Counted from the first letter of the stretch, positions 1 to 12,525 are shown. The stretch: DNA of 64,000 nt from Dactylellina haptotyla (GCA_031310005.1 CM062385.1:3410001-3474000); one strand, 5' to 3'. Program-made: numbers and translations. The notes: generated from the letters alone by a model not told the origin.

Positions 1-1198
1 AGAACCTGTCCTCTAAACCCTGTGTTTTATAACTATTATTAGAATCACTGATGGAGAGGTATCTAGGCATATACATCTTACCGAGTTCGCCCTTGAGGAG
101 GGTATTTAGGGCATAATCATTATCACAAGCCCAAGTACTGTTTAGTCTATTGTAGCTGCACATAAAGGTTGCAACATTTGCTTTTGCGGCCTTAAAATTG
201 TCAATAAACGGGACGAGTATTTGAAGTACATCAGGCTCGAATAACCTACGTCTGCAAAGGGCCACAGATATAACTATAAAATTTCTTATTAGAAAATTTG
301 CTGTTTTAAACGACCAGGAACGTTTTCTCACCTCGTGCATTGTGCGATCGTCAATATTGCTGCTCATCGTTTCTCTGTTCCTTTCCTGCTCATTTCCAAC
401 TAAAAGAAAATGCTGTTAGTGCACTGTGTAATCAAATCTCAGGCGAATTGTAGTTTGCTTACTATAGTGTTTTGCGCAAGCTTGAACACCAGCGCTCTGC
501 ATCCCAGTGATGACCTCCGTCATACCGGCACCCGCGAGATAAGGGTCATTACTATAACCTTCCCAGTTTCGACCCGCCTTTTAGGTTTTAGTTTCCTTAG
601 CTATAGCTTTTGAAGTATCGGTACTGCTGATGAACATACTTGTGGGATTTTGCCTAGAGCACCAGAAACCGGTGCCAACGCGATATTGACACCCTTGGCC
701 TTGAACTCTTCGCCGATAGCTGTGCCTTGCTGTCTCATCAAATCTCTATCCCATGTTGCACCCTATTCGAGATTTGAAACGTATTAACAAAAGTCCCGCT
801 GCCGTCGCTGAATAGGTAATTGTATAAGATTTCGAGGTACCACGAACCAGATGTATGCCTGCAGGGAAAGCAGTCACGCCAGTCGCATAACGGACTCCCA
901 CCGGTCCATCCTGTAAACACAGCCCTATTATAACATTAATATTTCGCAAAGGAGCTTATGAGGCCAAACTTATGGTACAAGTCATACCTGGGAAGCCAAC
1001 ACTACTAATCGCTGCAATGTTACCGACGCATGGTCCCTTCTGCCAACCCACACCGGTAACCACATTAATCTTCTGCTGTGTCGTTAATTTCCCAACCAAA
1101 GTAGTGGCCTTTGTATATGCTGAATCCCAATTGAGACTTGATTGTGCGTAGGCCGCAGGCAAAGCCAGCGCCGCTAGGAGAAGAGAAGACGACAACAT
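1..1198 (-). CDS. GH3 beta-glucosidase, 5' part (runs off left edge)
   Basis: Secreted glycoside hydrolase family 3 beta-glucosidase; the family releases glucose from cellobiose and other beta-glucosides. Exons I read: 1198-988, 924-848, 762-640, 577-463, 399-332, 273-250, 190-82 and 19 to beyond base 1, all in frame, giving about 248 residues. Residues 1-19 are a signal peptide ending AYAQ. Conserved GH3 blocks follow in order: [65 protein letters not shown] and ELGF. The catalytic aspartate block should lie just past the window edge. The LYLWPFAD exon is only 24 nt. No internal stop appears once the introns are removed, so the gene looks intact as far as it is visible. Confidence 0.85.
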
Positions 1199-2469
1199 CT
1201 TGTTGGTGTTGTCTACCGCTATGAATCGGATTGAGATAGAGAAGATATCGTTTACCCCGTCGCCACCACGGTGGTAGCTCCTGCTTATTTAAACCATTCC
1301 CCTCATATCGACTGGATAGCGCCGAATTCCCTAGAAGAGGATCCCGGCTACAAAGCAATTTGTCCAAGCTGAGACCAAGATTATTGGCAGGTATCAGAAA
1401 CTGCCTCAAATCCCATATCCAAGCCCTAATCTCCAGTAGAGCCGGGCCTGCGGTACGGTATGATAGTTTGACAATGCGTGCTATCATGTGCCCGGAGAAA
1501 AATCCAAGGCGCCCAAGTTTTAACACAGCGAGCATTCGGAGAACGGACCGGATGCAAGAACCGATCTTGTGATTCTTCGTTTAAGTACAAGGGAACCAGA
1601 TCTTGGAGGTTGGGGGCGCCGGCTTGCATGAATTAAAATTGATTATTAAGGTTATTCTGGAAAAAGTCGTGGGGATTCCAGATGAATTTAGATCGACAGG
1701 CAGAAATGTCCCGAGGCAGCCCGGGTTGCCGGGTTCATTTCTTTGCAGGGTCGGCCGTTGTTCCCAGCGGGCCGATGTTCCAGAGGTCCGTTTCAAAGTC
1801 GTCCAAACATCTGAACAACCCAAGGCGACCTGACGAACGCCAGACCCGGAGCGCCCTAGCAGATATCTGCAGATGTCGTCATATATATACTATGCTATCG
1901 AATTCGGATGGTTGCAAGCCAATCAATACTTGGACGGTTAAGGTAGCATTGTATGCTAAAAAACGGAAGGCAAGTTCGAACATTTGGTCTGGTATCCGAC
2001 ACCTGCGACATATAATATTCACACAACACATGTACAGTTAGTTATACAGGGAGGGAGTCAGGCCCACGGATAAGGCGGGCCAGGATACTTATAAGCTTAT
2101 TAATGTGCAAGAAGGAAAGTAGAGCGTTATAGTATATTCCACCTTTCTCAAGATGGCTCATTCATTATGTATATATAGGCGATAGTGTCTATACTCATCT
2201 ATACCAACAAGAAATTTGCGCGCTTGCAAGTAGCCCTAAATATGGGGTATTGAGAAAGAAAAAGGGCAGGAACCCCTTAGAAAAGCAAAACCCACTGAAA
2301 ACCAAAAAATGTGTAGGGGAAATATTCATGTGCATAAATAAAATAATTATTAAAAAGGTATTGGCGATAAAGAGTGTTTATCGTCATCCGACATCCAGAG
2401 AATTTAACCAATGGGATAAGAAAAAAAAGAAATCAACAAAACCGTGAACTCCTGAATCAAATGATCAAT
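1199..2469. other. Intergenic, 1.27 kb
   Basis: This is the 5' flank of the GH3 gene and the 3' flank of the WSC gene. Reading frames of up to 156 codons exist on both strands, but none resembles a known protein or joins by splice sites. An A/T-rich stretch lies at about 2240-2460. I see no gene. Confidence 0.6.
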
Positions 2470-5400
2470 TTACTCTTCTTCATCCCACGCGTCGCCATAT
2501 TGTCGGGCAGATCGCTTACGCGCGGTCGGCGTTGGGGGCGAATAATAGAGATTCATCATGTTACGTCCACCGCAAGACTCCGTGCTATTACCCATGCACT
2601 TGATGGTACAGGCGGCCTTGCCACTTGTAGGAGAAAGTAGAGGCAAAGTTGTTAAGCTAGCGCCCCAACACTCTCGTCCATACTCTACACCAGCATAGTT
2701 GATATTCCTCTCCTTGGCATACTGCAAGCAAACCTCAACATCCATGGTGTCATTGGCGACTAACTTCTTCAATTCGTGCTTCGTTGGCGCAGGGTACTCG
2801 GTATAGCAACCCAGAGAGTAATAGCCGAATGAATAAGAAGCGGTAAGAGTGACACTGTCCGACGAGGTCGTCGTAGAAACGAATGTAGTGGTGCTGAGAG
2901 TTGTGGTTGTAGCTGCCGTTGTTGTTGTCGTAGTGGTGGTAGTGGTTGTTGTTGGCGAGGGGGTGGTAGTAGTAGTAGTGGTAGTGGTGGTGGTAGTAGT
3001 AGTGGTAGTAGTTGTGGTGGTCGTCGTAGTGGTGGTAGTTGTGGGAGTCGTTGTAGTGGTAGTGGTTGTGGGAGTTGTTGTAGTAGTGGGAGTAGTCGTA
3101 GTCGTCGTAGTGGTGGTAGTAGTCGTGACGATTGGAGTAGTAGTAGTAGTAGTCGTCGTAGTCGTCGTCGTCGACGTCAGGTTTGATCTCAACTGATAGA
3201 GATCAAACTTCTTACCAGCACCGCAATATTCCGTCGTGTTTCCCTTGCAGAGGGTACCGCATTGAGAATCCGCGACGGTTGCCCCAAAGTTGACCGGACC
3301 CGAGGAACACCAGCACTCGCCTCCATACTGAAGTCCTACCCACACCTTTCCGTTACAGTACTCAAGACATCTCTTCACTGTCATTGTCGCCAGCTCGCCT
3401 CCAAGAACCTGTCCACCTGTCATAGCACGCCCGGTGTCTGGCTCACTGACACAACCGATTCTGGTATAGTTAACATTTCCAGGGTTGTGAACCGTGGCAA
3501 CTGGTGTGTTTACCGTTGTGGTAGTGGTAGTGGTAGTGGTGGTGGTGGTGGTGGTGGGAGCGGTAGTAGTCGTAGTCGTAGTAGGTGTCGTTGTGGTGGA
3601 TGTCGTGGTTGTCGTCGTAGTTGTCGTCGGGGTTGTCGTCGTCGTGGTAGTGGTGACAGAAGTTGATACCGTCGTCGACGATGAAGTTGTGGTAGTTGAG
3701 CTCATAGTAGAGGAGACTGATGTGATAGTAATCTTTGTCATATCGTAATAGACATTCATCAAGGTTCCAGTACCACCGCAAAATTGGAGCGGGCTGTTGG
3801 CATCACCAGGGCAGACGTAGTTACACTTTGACTGGAAACCCGAGGCATCCACAAAGTTGGGAGCGATACGAGGGGGCATGGTGGTACCACACCAACATTC
3901 TCTTGTATACTGTGTAGCAGCAATGGGCTTTCCAAGGGCCTGGCATTTTGCAATACATTCACCGGCGTCATTCGTATTCGAACTGCCTGCCTGGTTGAAG
4001 CATCGAGCGGTACCTGAAACACCGCATGTCGAGTCTTTGTAGCACCCGGCAAACTGGTAGAGGGCGAGAACACCGTTGAGGGGCCCAACCTGCTTGGGCA
4101 TGATGGTTCCCTGGAAATTCACGAAGTTTTCTCCTCCCCATGTTTCATCGTTAAAGTTGAGGACAAACGAGCCACCGACGACTTTTGACACTGTGTTAAT
4201 GTAGGAGACTCCTGGCGTGAAGGTAACATTTCCATATGCGCAATCACCGGGCTGAATCTGCTGGCCTTCGGGGAAAACAGTCTCGATATCCGCATAAAAG
4301 TACGGTGTCGAGATAGGTTTCGATTTGGTAACGGCCAAAACACTTCCACCTCTGTTACAGATTCTCATCGTTCGATAAGCGGTGTTTCCGGGGATAGCCG
4401 TCAGTTCATGGAAATCATGAGTATCTTGCCAGTTAGTGTTCCAGAAACCTTCAATAGTGGCAACAGCAACCTCGGCTTTCGGCGAAGCTGAAGCGGTACC
4501 TGACAAAGTTATGCGACCAATCCCGCCGTTAGTCGAGATAAAGAAAGCGGTCCCATAGTTGGTAGATTGTCCATTCACAGCGTAAAAGTGCATGGATATT
4601 GTTGTTTGGACGCCAGGGGCTATAGTGCTGCCAATGGCTGGGAGGGAAGCAGCTTCCACATTGAATCCAGTGCCCACAATCTTGTTTAGGGAGTTTGTAC
4701 TATTAGTCGTAATATTATGGTACGTAGTTCCGTCTTCTGAATAGTAATATCCCAAGATGGACATCGACTGAAGGCCAGCATTTCCGAGTTGAAAAGTACC
4801 AGCCTGGCCTTCGGGCTCAGATGGGGTTCCAACAATGATTGGATTGAACGAATAGTGAACTGGAGAGATAGTAACGAAGGCTCCCTCACTGACAACATTG
4901 CCTTTAAGACCAATAGGAAGACTGTTTATGAATTGATTGGCTACCGAAGGAGTGATGTTGATGGTAACGGTTGCCGTTCTGACACCCGGAGAACTCTGAG
5001 GAGCTTGCCAAGTGACTTGGAACGTGAAAGTAGCCCCAGACGCAAGCTGTCCGGTGGGTAGTGAAGAATTGCTTGCAGAATAGGCGGGATCGCTGAGAAC
5101 GATGTTGTTGACTGTCAAAGTAGTGGTAGTTTGGCAAGAAACGGTACCTGTCTTGGTGTTACCGAAAGGGACATCGCCAAAGTCGATGCTGGTGCAGTTA
5201 AGGGGCAAGTTGACCGGGCTGCCAAGGCACATAACTTTGGCATTGTTATTGGTAACGAAGACCAATCCATCACCAAAGGCCGGGCGCTGGAATTTGTTCA
5301 AGCCTCCTGTGGCTGGAGTGTTGAGTTTCACAAGAACACCGTTTTCAGGAACAGCTTTGAAAGCTACCAAGCCAGCATTGTTATCGGCCACCCAGACAAT

Positions 5401-7378
5401 ACCGGTTCCAGCTTGGCCTTTGTATGACGTTACTGTTGGGGGTCCAATACGACCGCTGATCTTGTCTACACTAGCCCCAGCGAAGGAGAACTGAGGCGTC
5501 CCATCCGCTTTGGAACCAAGTTTATACGCTTGGATGGGTGTGGTGGAAGGAACAAAGTAACTACAGCCGAAAATTAGTAGGGTACTAGATATTAAAAAGG
5601 AGTAGGAATGATCGTACATATAGCCACCGTCCAAGGGGTAAGAACCAGAGCCACCAAAAGTAGAGGCGCCAGTGTTAATGGTTTGGATGACAGCATCACC
5701 GCCACCAGGACCATTACCGAATCCACCCAAGTTGTCGGCGTTCAGTACGTACATCTATAAGCCGGGTCAGTTAGCGTTCAATAGTCGAATAGAAGGGGAC
5801 TTTTACATACGTAGGCGTTCTTGCCATAAGTGATGGCCATCTTGCTCACACCGGTGCCCTTGAAGGTAGTAGTGTCCAACAGCATAAGACCAGCAGAACC
5901 CAAGTCCTCGTCATTGTTGTCAAAGAGGGCATAGTCGTAGGGTTGGAACCAATCTTGAAGCTCAAGCTTACCATCACTACCGATTCTCAAGTTGACAACA
6001 GCTTCTCCCAATGTTCCGAGTTTGATGGCCTTGCCATTTAGACTTTGACCTTTCTGCGCTTGTTTTCCCTTACCGTTACCGGTAGTGAAAAAGAATCTAC
6101 TTCCAGTATCGGATGAAAGACCGCAGCCACCCATCCAGATACCTCCCTGGCCAGAGCTCTGTGACCAATCATTCCTACCACCTTCCAAGAGCCAAGGTGT
6201 AATTTCGGTAGAAAAGTATGCTGCAACCCTCTTTTCAGCCACATTAACGCCAATGACAGCGCCAGTGAAGTTGAATTTGTCACAGTGCTAGAAAATTAGT
6301 TTGCCAAGTTAGCGAGACCCACTCAAAACCAGTATTAATAATATTAACGAGCGGATGTGTTGGGGAGGTTGTATTTTCAATGCGGGGAGGTGGACTTCGG
6401 CGGGGCCAAGCACAAAGGTTTGGATACCAAGGAACACTAGGCGTTAAATGTTCAGCCTAAAAGCTCCAACTTCCTCCTCTTCGGCATTCAATTCCTGCCC
6501 CTGCATTGGTACGCGACTAATGCGCGGCCCTTTCTCCATTTCGGAGGGCCCTCACCCGGAGGAAATATTTGGCGTCTTGTGTGTGAGACTCGCGCAGACA
6601 CTTATGTCACGCAAGAAAGCGGTGATTCTTTCTTTTTTTCCGGATACCGGAAAGAATACCAAAGGGGTATAATATGACTTACGGATCCAAAACCTCCATA
6701 CACAACACCGTTTCTCATCAACAAAGCCGGTCGCTGCATCGCGACTCCACCAAAGAAGTGGATGCTTGGGTCGTTGTCTGCAATGGAACCATCGAGCATG
6801 ATCGGATAGCCCGGCAAATCGGCGAGCCCCGCGCTGTTGAGGTCGATAGCGTGAAATCGATATTTTCCGTTTGCTGTGCCTTGAGTTCCGCCAGTAGTAT
6901 CGGCGTACGACTTGCTAAACAAGTACATGATCTCCGTATTAGGGTCGATTACTGGAGTACCAATGATACCAGCAGGTCCACCGAGATCTGGGCAATTGTC
7001 TTGATCTGCCTGTGTGAATGCAAAAGCTAACGAGCGCTGTTTGATTGTAGCCACTGTTCCTCCATTCTTCGCATCCTCCATGTATATGTTGTTTAACGTG
7101 GAGCAAAAGATGACCACCGCCTTGTTTCCATTCAAGCCCTTGCTCGATGTAAAAATGAGCGGCTTTGCAAAGAATTTTTCACCTGGCTTGTAAGTTTTTG
7201 ACCAAAGCATACCGAATGCTGGACTCCCGACGATATTAGGGTCCATGTTGTGATTGTCCATATAGCTGGACTGCATTTCGTCCGCATCTCTATACGAGTC
7301 TGTCGGTGCGCCGCCCGCATTAACGAGTGAAGGTAAAAGGCATGATGCCAGCAAGACTAATCTCTTGAGTGAGAACAT
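2470..7378 (-). CDS. Secreted beta-propeller protein with Ig-like modules and three WSC domains
   Basis: Exons 7378-6683, 6287-5811 and 5754-2470 join in frame to a 1485-residue protein. A signal peptide (about 1-21, ending VNAG) is followed by a PQQ/quinoprotein-like beta-propeller region (about 25-570). Next come beta-sandwich, ASPM/HYDIN-like segments (about 580-930). Then there are three cysteine-rich WSC domains near 958-1063, 1155-1250 and 1375-1470, each with ECWC/ECWG-type motifs. Two long, almost pure threonine tracts separate the WSC domains and should be heavily O-mannosylated, extended linkers. WSC domains bind glycans or serve as cell-wall sensors, but no transmembrane helix follows here. 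The protein ends in a basic then acidic tail. A secreted wall- or polysaccharide-binding role is inferred; no enzyme activity is assigned. Confidence 0.85.
2870..3180 (-). repeat. Threonine-codon trinucleotide tract (WSC2-WSC3 linker)
   Basis: About 300 bases made almost only of ACN codons on the minus strand, seen on the plus strand as runs of GTG, GTA, GTT and GTC triplets. The third codon base varies, so this is a selected Thr tract rather than a pure microsatellite. The same DNA gives a spurious poly-valine frame on the plus strand. Confidence 0.85.
3495..3690 (-). repeat. Threonine-codon trinucleotide tract (WSC1-WSC2 linker)
   Basis: The second, shorter ACN-codon tract in the WSC protein gene. 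It encodes mainly Thr with scattered Ser, Pro, Ala and Val between the first and second WSC domains. Confidence 0.8.
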
Positions 7379-10300
7379 CTTGAACCAGTATCAACGCCTG
7401 TTAAGGCGGTAAGAAAGAAAACGAATGGTCGAATTGATAACGATCGATGTTTCTCGTATACCGGGATTAATGCTGGAACGTCGTTGTTAAACTCTCCAGG
7501 CCACAGCTGCCCTGCTGCGCTTCCAATAACCAAAGTATGACAAAACGAGAGGAATGGTTGAGAAGAGGTAGAAGCGAGTGACGAGAAGCAGTATATACTA
7601 AAACCTCAGCCGTCTGAAAAACCTAGCCAGAACTCGCCAATTGACTTTTTGCCTCTCTGTTGGCTGGAGATCCACCTCGAACGAGTGAGAGTGTGAAAGA
7701 TGGCCAACAAAAGAATCTAAAATCTTTCGAGAGGACTAGGTCGTATAGAAAAGGATGGCACCCTTGTCCCCTCCACCAAACTTAAAAGCCTTCGAATTTG
7801 TCCATCCCAAAAGAGCCCGACCCAAGTCCAAATTAAAAGCATTGGGATAAGGCGCGTCAGTCACAAGTTCTGTCGCTTGTCAAAAAAAGTAAAAGAGTGC
7901 TTGCCCACATGCAACCTGCCTGCGCTCTGGTTGAGACCGACAGGGGTCACTCACCAGCGCATCCATGCCGTCGTCAAGGAGGGGCCAAAGAGTAACCTTG
8001 GCCCAGTGGGCCAAGACAAACGGGAGTAAATCTGGACGCTGATATCAGCCGCAGCAGGGGAAACTCCGCGAAGGTAGGTTCTTCCATTGAGATTTTCCTG
8101 AGCGCATTTTGCACCCAATTTTGGCGTCTCCTGCATGATTGTTCTTCGCTCGAAATTTGATGCCAATGGTCTTGGTGCAATGGCGAAACGGTCAACACGC
8201 AAACTGTTTCTTTTCTTTTATCTTTTGGGTTGGCCTGTGTGACGACCTTCCTCCCCGGGAGAACAGGCAACATTGCCGAGAGTACAAAGTTCCAACCCTT
8301 ATTATATGCAGATGTCATGTCAAGATCGCATCACCAAGCGAAATTGAATACTGTACATGTACCAAATACCAGAAAACTACGGAATAGCTTGGAATGGGCT
8401 AAACCCCTTTCCCCCAACGTCTACAATGGCAGATTTTTGCATCGGTAGCAGACGGGCCGTCAGGGGCACTTCGGATACGGCGAGTCGTCAGTTTCAGCCC
8501 AAGATCAATCGATCAAGATCGAAAGCCGAGTTAGCCCCTTTAAGCCGGCGCCAACGAGAGATGATGGGTTTTCGGTCTGGGCGGTGATGTACTTTCATGC
8601 AGGAATTTACAAGACACTCGCCGGCGAGATTTTGTTGATATCAGTTGCACAGCACATTCGCCAAGGGACGGGAGATCAACACCATTATCGCCATTCGATC
8701 CCAATTCCAGCCAAGGCCTTGACGAGTCTTTTATTCCCCTTGGTAGTCCTGAATTCAGTTCACGGCTGAGAAAAGGTTAGAAGATGAATGTTCGAATGCC
8801 TTTTTGAAAGCATTCCTTTGGTATGGCATTAATTTGACTGTTATACGTTGAATCCTTTTCAGGTTCCGGCGTTTTCCGTGGACCCAATGCAATGCTGAAG
8901 TCAGCACCTTTTTCAGAGCTCTTAATATAGTCCTACGTGTAGATCGAGCATATCGCGAGTTTGCATGGGGGATCGTTGTTCGCACCATGCATTTTTCGCA
9001 AAAGGCGACAACGGATACGATAACATTGCAGATAACCGCCTATTTTGAAAACCAGAACTCTGACAGAAAAAGCGCATACCTCAGCCTCACCGTGCCGTAT
9101 TATAACTCCGCCAAACGAAATGATAGCACCAGAGGTGCAGATAATCAAACCCCCACGCTGAAAAAGTCATTGAGTGCACGGGGCTAGCAGGTGTGATAGC
9201 GGTTGCATACACCAATGGCTGGTGCTTACTGAGAAGCCGCTGAATAATTCTAAATGTTTCCATGTAGCGCCAACTCTAGATGGCTTCCTGAATGCGCAGA
9301 ATGTTTTATTGAGTAGTCTACCCAAGCCCTAGGCACCATGCCTCACCATCTTGATAATTTGCCTCCACTCAAATGGCTAGAGGGGAAAGGAGAAAAAATA
9401 AGAGATCATTCAACTGGCTGTCCGATCTCCAAAGATCTTCAAACATCCTGGCCACAGCATTGCCATGTGGACGAATCTGTGCCTGGTATCTGTGCTCAAT
9501 TCGTGGCGTTTGCAAGTGTGCCCTATCGCAAATGTCTTTAACCAGTCCTGCCAGCCAGGTTTTCGGGTCAAACGCAAGGGAAATTTGGAAATCGCTATTG
9601 ATCCCGGTCCTGGATGATTTCCTTTCAGACTTTTCGGCGAGCCGGATCATTTTAACCCCAATTGCTCAAATGCATCCACAATCTCGATCTAATTTTCCAT
9701 AATAATTTTGTCCACCATCAAATATATATATCAATGCTGATATGAATGAAAAGAAAAAATTAAAAAATTAAAAAATTAAAAAGAAAACAATAATAGTGAA
9801 GGCTTAAAAAAAACACCTACCTTCCATTGAGACATAGTCTAGAACGAAGGTTTATGGGCTGGCGTCTGGCGCAAGCAGCTCGCTTTTTTCTCCACGCTAG
9901 TGTATTTTTTCTCTCACCCAAGCCTCGAAGCTAGCCAGTTGATGTTGTATTTAGAATTTTTCCCGAATGCACCTCTGTCCCGCCAAACTCGCCGTGATTC
10001 AGGGGTATGGAAAGTGGCAATTACAAAGAAAATAGGGCATGCAGGTCGAGAATCTGATCGACCCTCCGAGCTGAAGGCCCAACGCGTCTCTGAAAATGCT
10101 TTTGGCTTTAGTTTGCATCGAAGGTCTTGGCAGCTTCACCTCAGGAACTTTCACTACCGCTCGCCTCTTTTCTCCTTCATTCCCCCACCCCTCAGCTCAG
10201 CCAACTTTGACCAAGCCAATTTTGAGAATAAGGAGCTCCTTATTTTATGTCCGACATTTGTGCCAACAGATGAAACTTATCGCAAAATCGATCGTGGTAC

Positions 10301-10450
10301 GGCAATTGCAAGCGACTTTGAAAGAATCCAACAAAACGATTGAACGAAAGTGTCTGCATATCTCCGTAGTTCAAGTGTTGTCAAAAAATAAAAAATAAAA
10401 AGGTTTTAGTAAAAACCTAAAAATAAGGAATGATAGAGCTTGTGTGACGT
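7379..10450. other. Gene-poor intergenic region
   Basis: This is the upstream flank of the WSC gene and beyond. The WSC promoter side has a TATA-like element near 7590. Short reading frames at 7951-8318, 8755-9148, 9369-9702 and 9900-10398 show no recognisable motif and no splice-linked continuation. With the stretch up to 11739 it forms about 4.4 kb without an intact gene. Confidence 0.55.
9754..9782. repeat. Short A/T tandem repeat
   Basis: About three and a half copies of an 8-nt A-rich unit (aaaaaatt) in noncoding DNA. It looks like a simple slippage repeat. Confidence 0.7.
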
Positions 10451-10469
10451 TGCAAGTTACACCACAGCC

Positions 10470-10770
10470 TCTACTGTCAGCTGGATTTGTCTGGTTCAAT
10501 TCTCGGCTCGAGAAGTTGGGTGTTGGTTATTGTGAATCACGATGCCCAAGTCCTTGGTACTCTGAGGCTGCACAAACTTGGCCTCTCACATACTCATACT
10601 TTCCATACCCTTTCCTAAAATATTCTCCAAACAAAAGTTCTAATCCTTCTAACTTTCGAAGAGTTCTTGCTGGAACTGCCACAACATCCGCTGTAGGAAT
10701 GGACACACCTGCAGTTCTAAGACTCATCTTGCGTCCGCCATTCTTATGCATACAGATACGCTTCATACTT
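10470..10770 (-). pseudogene. Probable cytochrome P450 relic (haem-binding region)
   Basis: The minus-strand frame from about 10766 to 10527 reads like the C-terminal third of a fungal P450. A segment like IPTADVVAVPA matches the usual 'IP.G..V..P' strand. A segment like KYEYV...ASEYQGLGH then matches the 'F...S.EYL.FGHG' approach to the haem cysteine. After a stop, another frame gives SSRELN, matching the FFASRELK segment that follows the haem loop. The CPG haem ligand itself is missing and at least one frameshift is needed, so this is a decayed fragment rather than a gene. The similarity is short and judged by eye. Confidence 0.3.
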
Positions 10771-11739
10771 CAGCCCGAGAAAAGCAATATTTATCTCTTG
10801 CCTATTTTCTCCCTCTTTAACTGATTCGAGTATTTAGCATTGGTCCGCTCCGATGCCGTGAGACCGTGGTGATTGCGTATCCAAATAAATGAATCGCCTC
10901 CAAAAAAAGGATATAATCCCGGCTATTGTGTTGTTTATAGGCATAGAGAAGGAGCATGTCTATGCATGATTGTCGCAGTTCGGATAAATTCTCAAGTCAA
11001 TAACTGAATATGCTACTCCTGCCCGTGCCGAAAGCTGACATACTATTATCGTATTCCCCACGTGCTCGCCTTCCTTACCTTCGAATTCCCGTTTATTAGG
11101 TTCAAACCTGGGAAGCACTATATCAAGCATTCTGCCTAGTTCTTTTGCATTGGAGCAATATGGTCAACTATTATTGATATAGCTGTCGTATCTCGAATTT
11201 ATTTTTCTTCCTCAGTTCTTTCCAAATTTACTGGCTAAATAGGAATAAATCTGTATTTAACTGTCCCTCTCCTCTCGGACCGATAATGCGAATATCACGC
11301 AAGACTTGGACCTATCAGGTTTCGTTCTACCCGAAGCCTCTTTGCTGGGGGTTGAAGCTCGGATGTTTGAGCTGATATGATTCGTTCGTGACACCTTAAC
11401 ACAACACGCCAGATATAATACTAACACATTTGGTAGGCAATAATACTTTGATGCAAACTGCAGCTCATACTTAGCATAAATGTGAAAAGAGCTAAAGTAA
11501 TATTCTTTGATTTAAAAGACGCATATAATTTTGCAGCAGCACTCTTGGACATTTTCCTAGCTAACGGACCCGAATCATAGTTATAAATTCATCTCATAAC
11601 CATGATTTTGTGCTCGTGTGCACTATCACCAATTGCAACTGCTTACGGCAATCAGACTCATTAATCAGTTACCTAAAACCGTAGCACGTCCGTATATCTT
11701 CCCGTCCCATCCTAAACGAAAGGCGAAAATCTTTCAACC
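10771..11739. other. Intergenic, upstream of the Ser/Thr-rich protein gene
   Basis: AT-rich DNA with no reading frame worth naming. It holds the promoter of the gene at 11740, but I see no clear TATA box at a convincing distance. Confidence 0.5.
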
Positions 11740-12525
11740 ATGCCATCCATATTCACCCTCGTTGCTCTTTTCAGTCTAATTGTGAGACTTTCGTCGGCTT
11801 CGGATCTCGGCCCCATAGTGGTACAACCAGATCTTGGAATCGAAAATCAGCAAATACGATGCAACAACCAGGATAATGTTGATGGCGGTGTCGGCTCCCG
11901 TTTTTGTACCCACGCTGGTACTACTTCTGTTACGATTCCAACCGTGGCACCAGTGAAAACTGAGTTTATAACTCGTACAATCACATCTTGGGTCTCGGGC
12001 ACTCCACCAGAGCCAGTTACATCGATTTCAACCTTGCTCAATAAGCGACAGGCGGACCCTGCGACAATAATCGTTCTAGTTGTCGTTTTCTGGTTTCTTT
12101 CAACCCAAAATGCGGGTGGCCACCATACTATTGCTTCAGACGGCTCCACCGTTACAATTTCGGAGAGTCTCCAGGTAGTATCAACGGGAACACTTACAAA
12201 GACTCTCTCCGGCGGTTCCAAAACCCTTACAAGCTTCTCCACTATCTTTACTACCATAACACAGAGTGGGAGTGCTACAGTCAGTGTATCAACAGCACCG
12301 GTATCTATCTCGAGCTCGACAGTAGTTTCGTCTGCCGCTTCAACAAGCGTCGCTACTATTACATCCACTGCTACAGCTCTTCATGAAATAATGTCAGGAA
12401 CCACTTCATCTTCCATGCCAACTCCGGTAACTACTATGAGCGGAACCACTCGTCCCGTCCCTGAGATTGCGTTGATGACCTTGGCTTTTGGGATTTGTAT
12501 GGCATTTTTCTGGTTCAGACATTGA
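11740..12525 (+). CDS. Small Ser/Thr-rich secreted or GPI-anchored protein
   Basis: An intronless 261-residue protein of unknown function. A signal peptide (about 1-20) leads a luminal region with two cysteines near 40-56. A Kex2-type KR site lies at about 104-105 (LLNKRQA), directly before a hydrophobic stretch (about 108-119). A long Ser/Thr/Val-rich region follows, likely O-glycosylated. The C-terminus is hydrophobic (about 243-258) and ends in FRH, as in GPI-anchor signals or a short membrane tail. No catalytic motif is visible. The internal hydrophobic stretch could mean a membrane segment or an unrecognised intron. Such proteins usually sit in the fungal cell wall; the role here is inferred from composition only. 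Confidence 0.7.
   Translation: MPSIFTLVALFSLIVRLSSASDLGPIVVQPDLGIENQQIRCNNQDNVDGGVGSRFCTHAGTTSVTIPTVAPVKTEFITRTITSWVSGTPPEPVTSISTLLNKRQADPATIIVLVVVFWFLSTQNAGGHHTIASDGSTVTISESLQVVSTGTLTKTLSGGSKTLTSFSTIFTTITQSGSATVSVSTAPVSISSSTVVSSAASTSVATITSTATALHEIMSGTTSSSMPTPVTTMSGTTRPVPEIALMTLAFGICMAFFWFRH

Noticed and set aside
1-1198. GH3 gene as a broken pseudogene because plain frames are short
   Set aside because: Eight exons join in frame with consensus splice sites through all conserved GH3 blocks.
2849-3196. Plus-strand 115-codon poly-valine frame (also 3494-3748)
   Set aside because: It is the antisense shadow of the threonine tracts in the WSC gene.
9369-9702. Overlapping frames of 93 and 109 codons
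   Set aside because: No recognised family. A faint likeness to fungal NACHT-protein N-termini was too weak to report.
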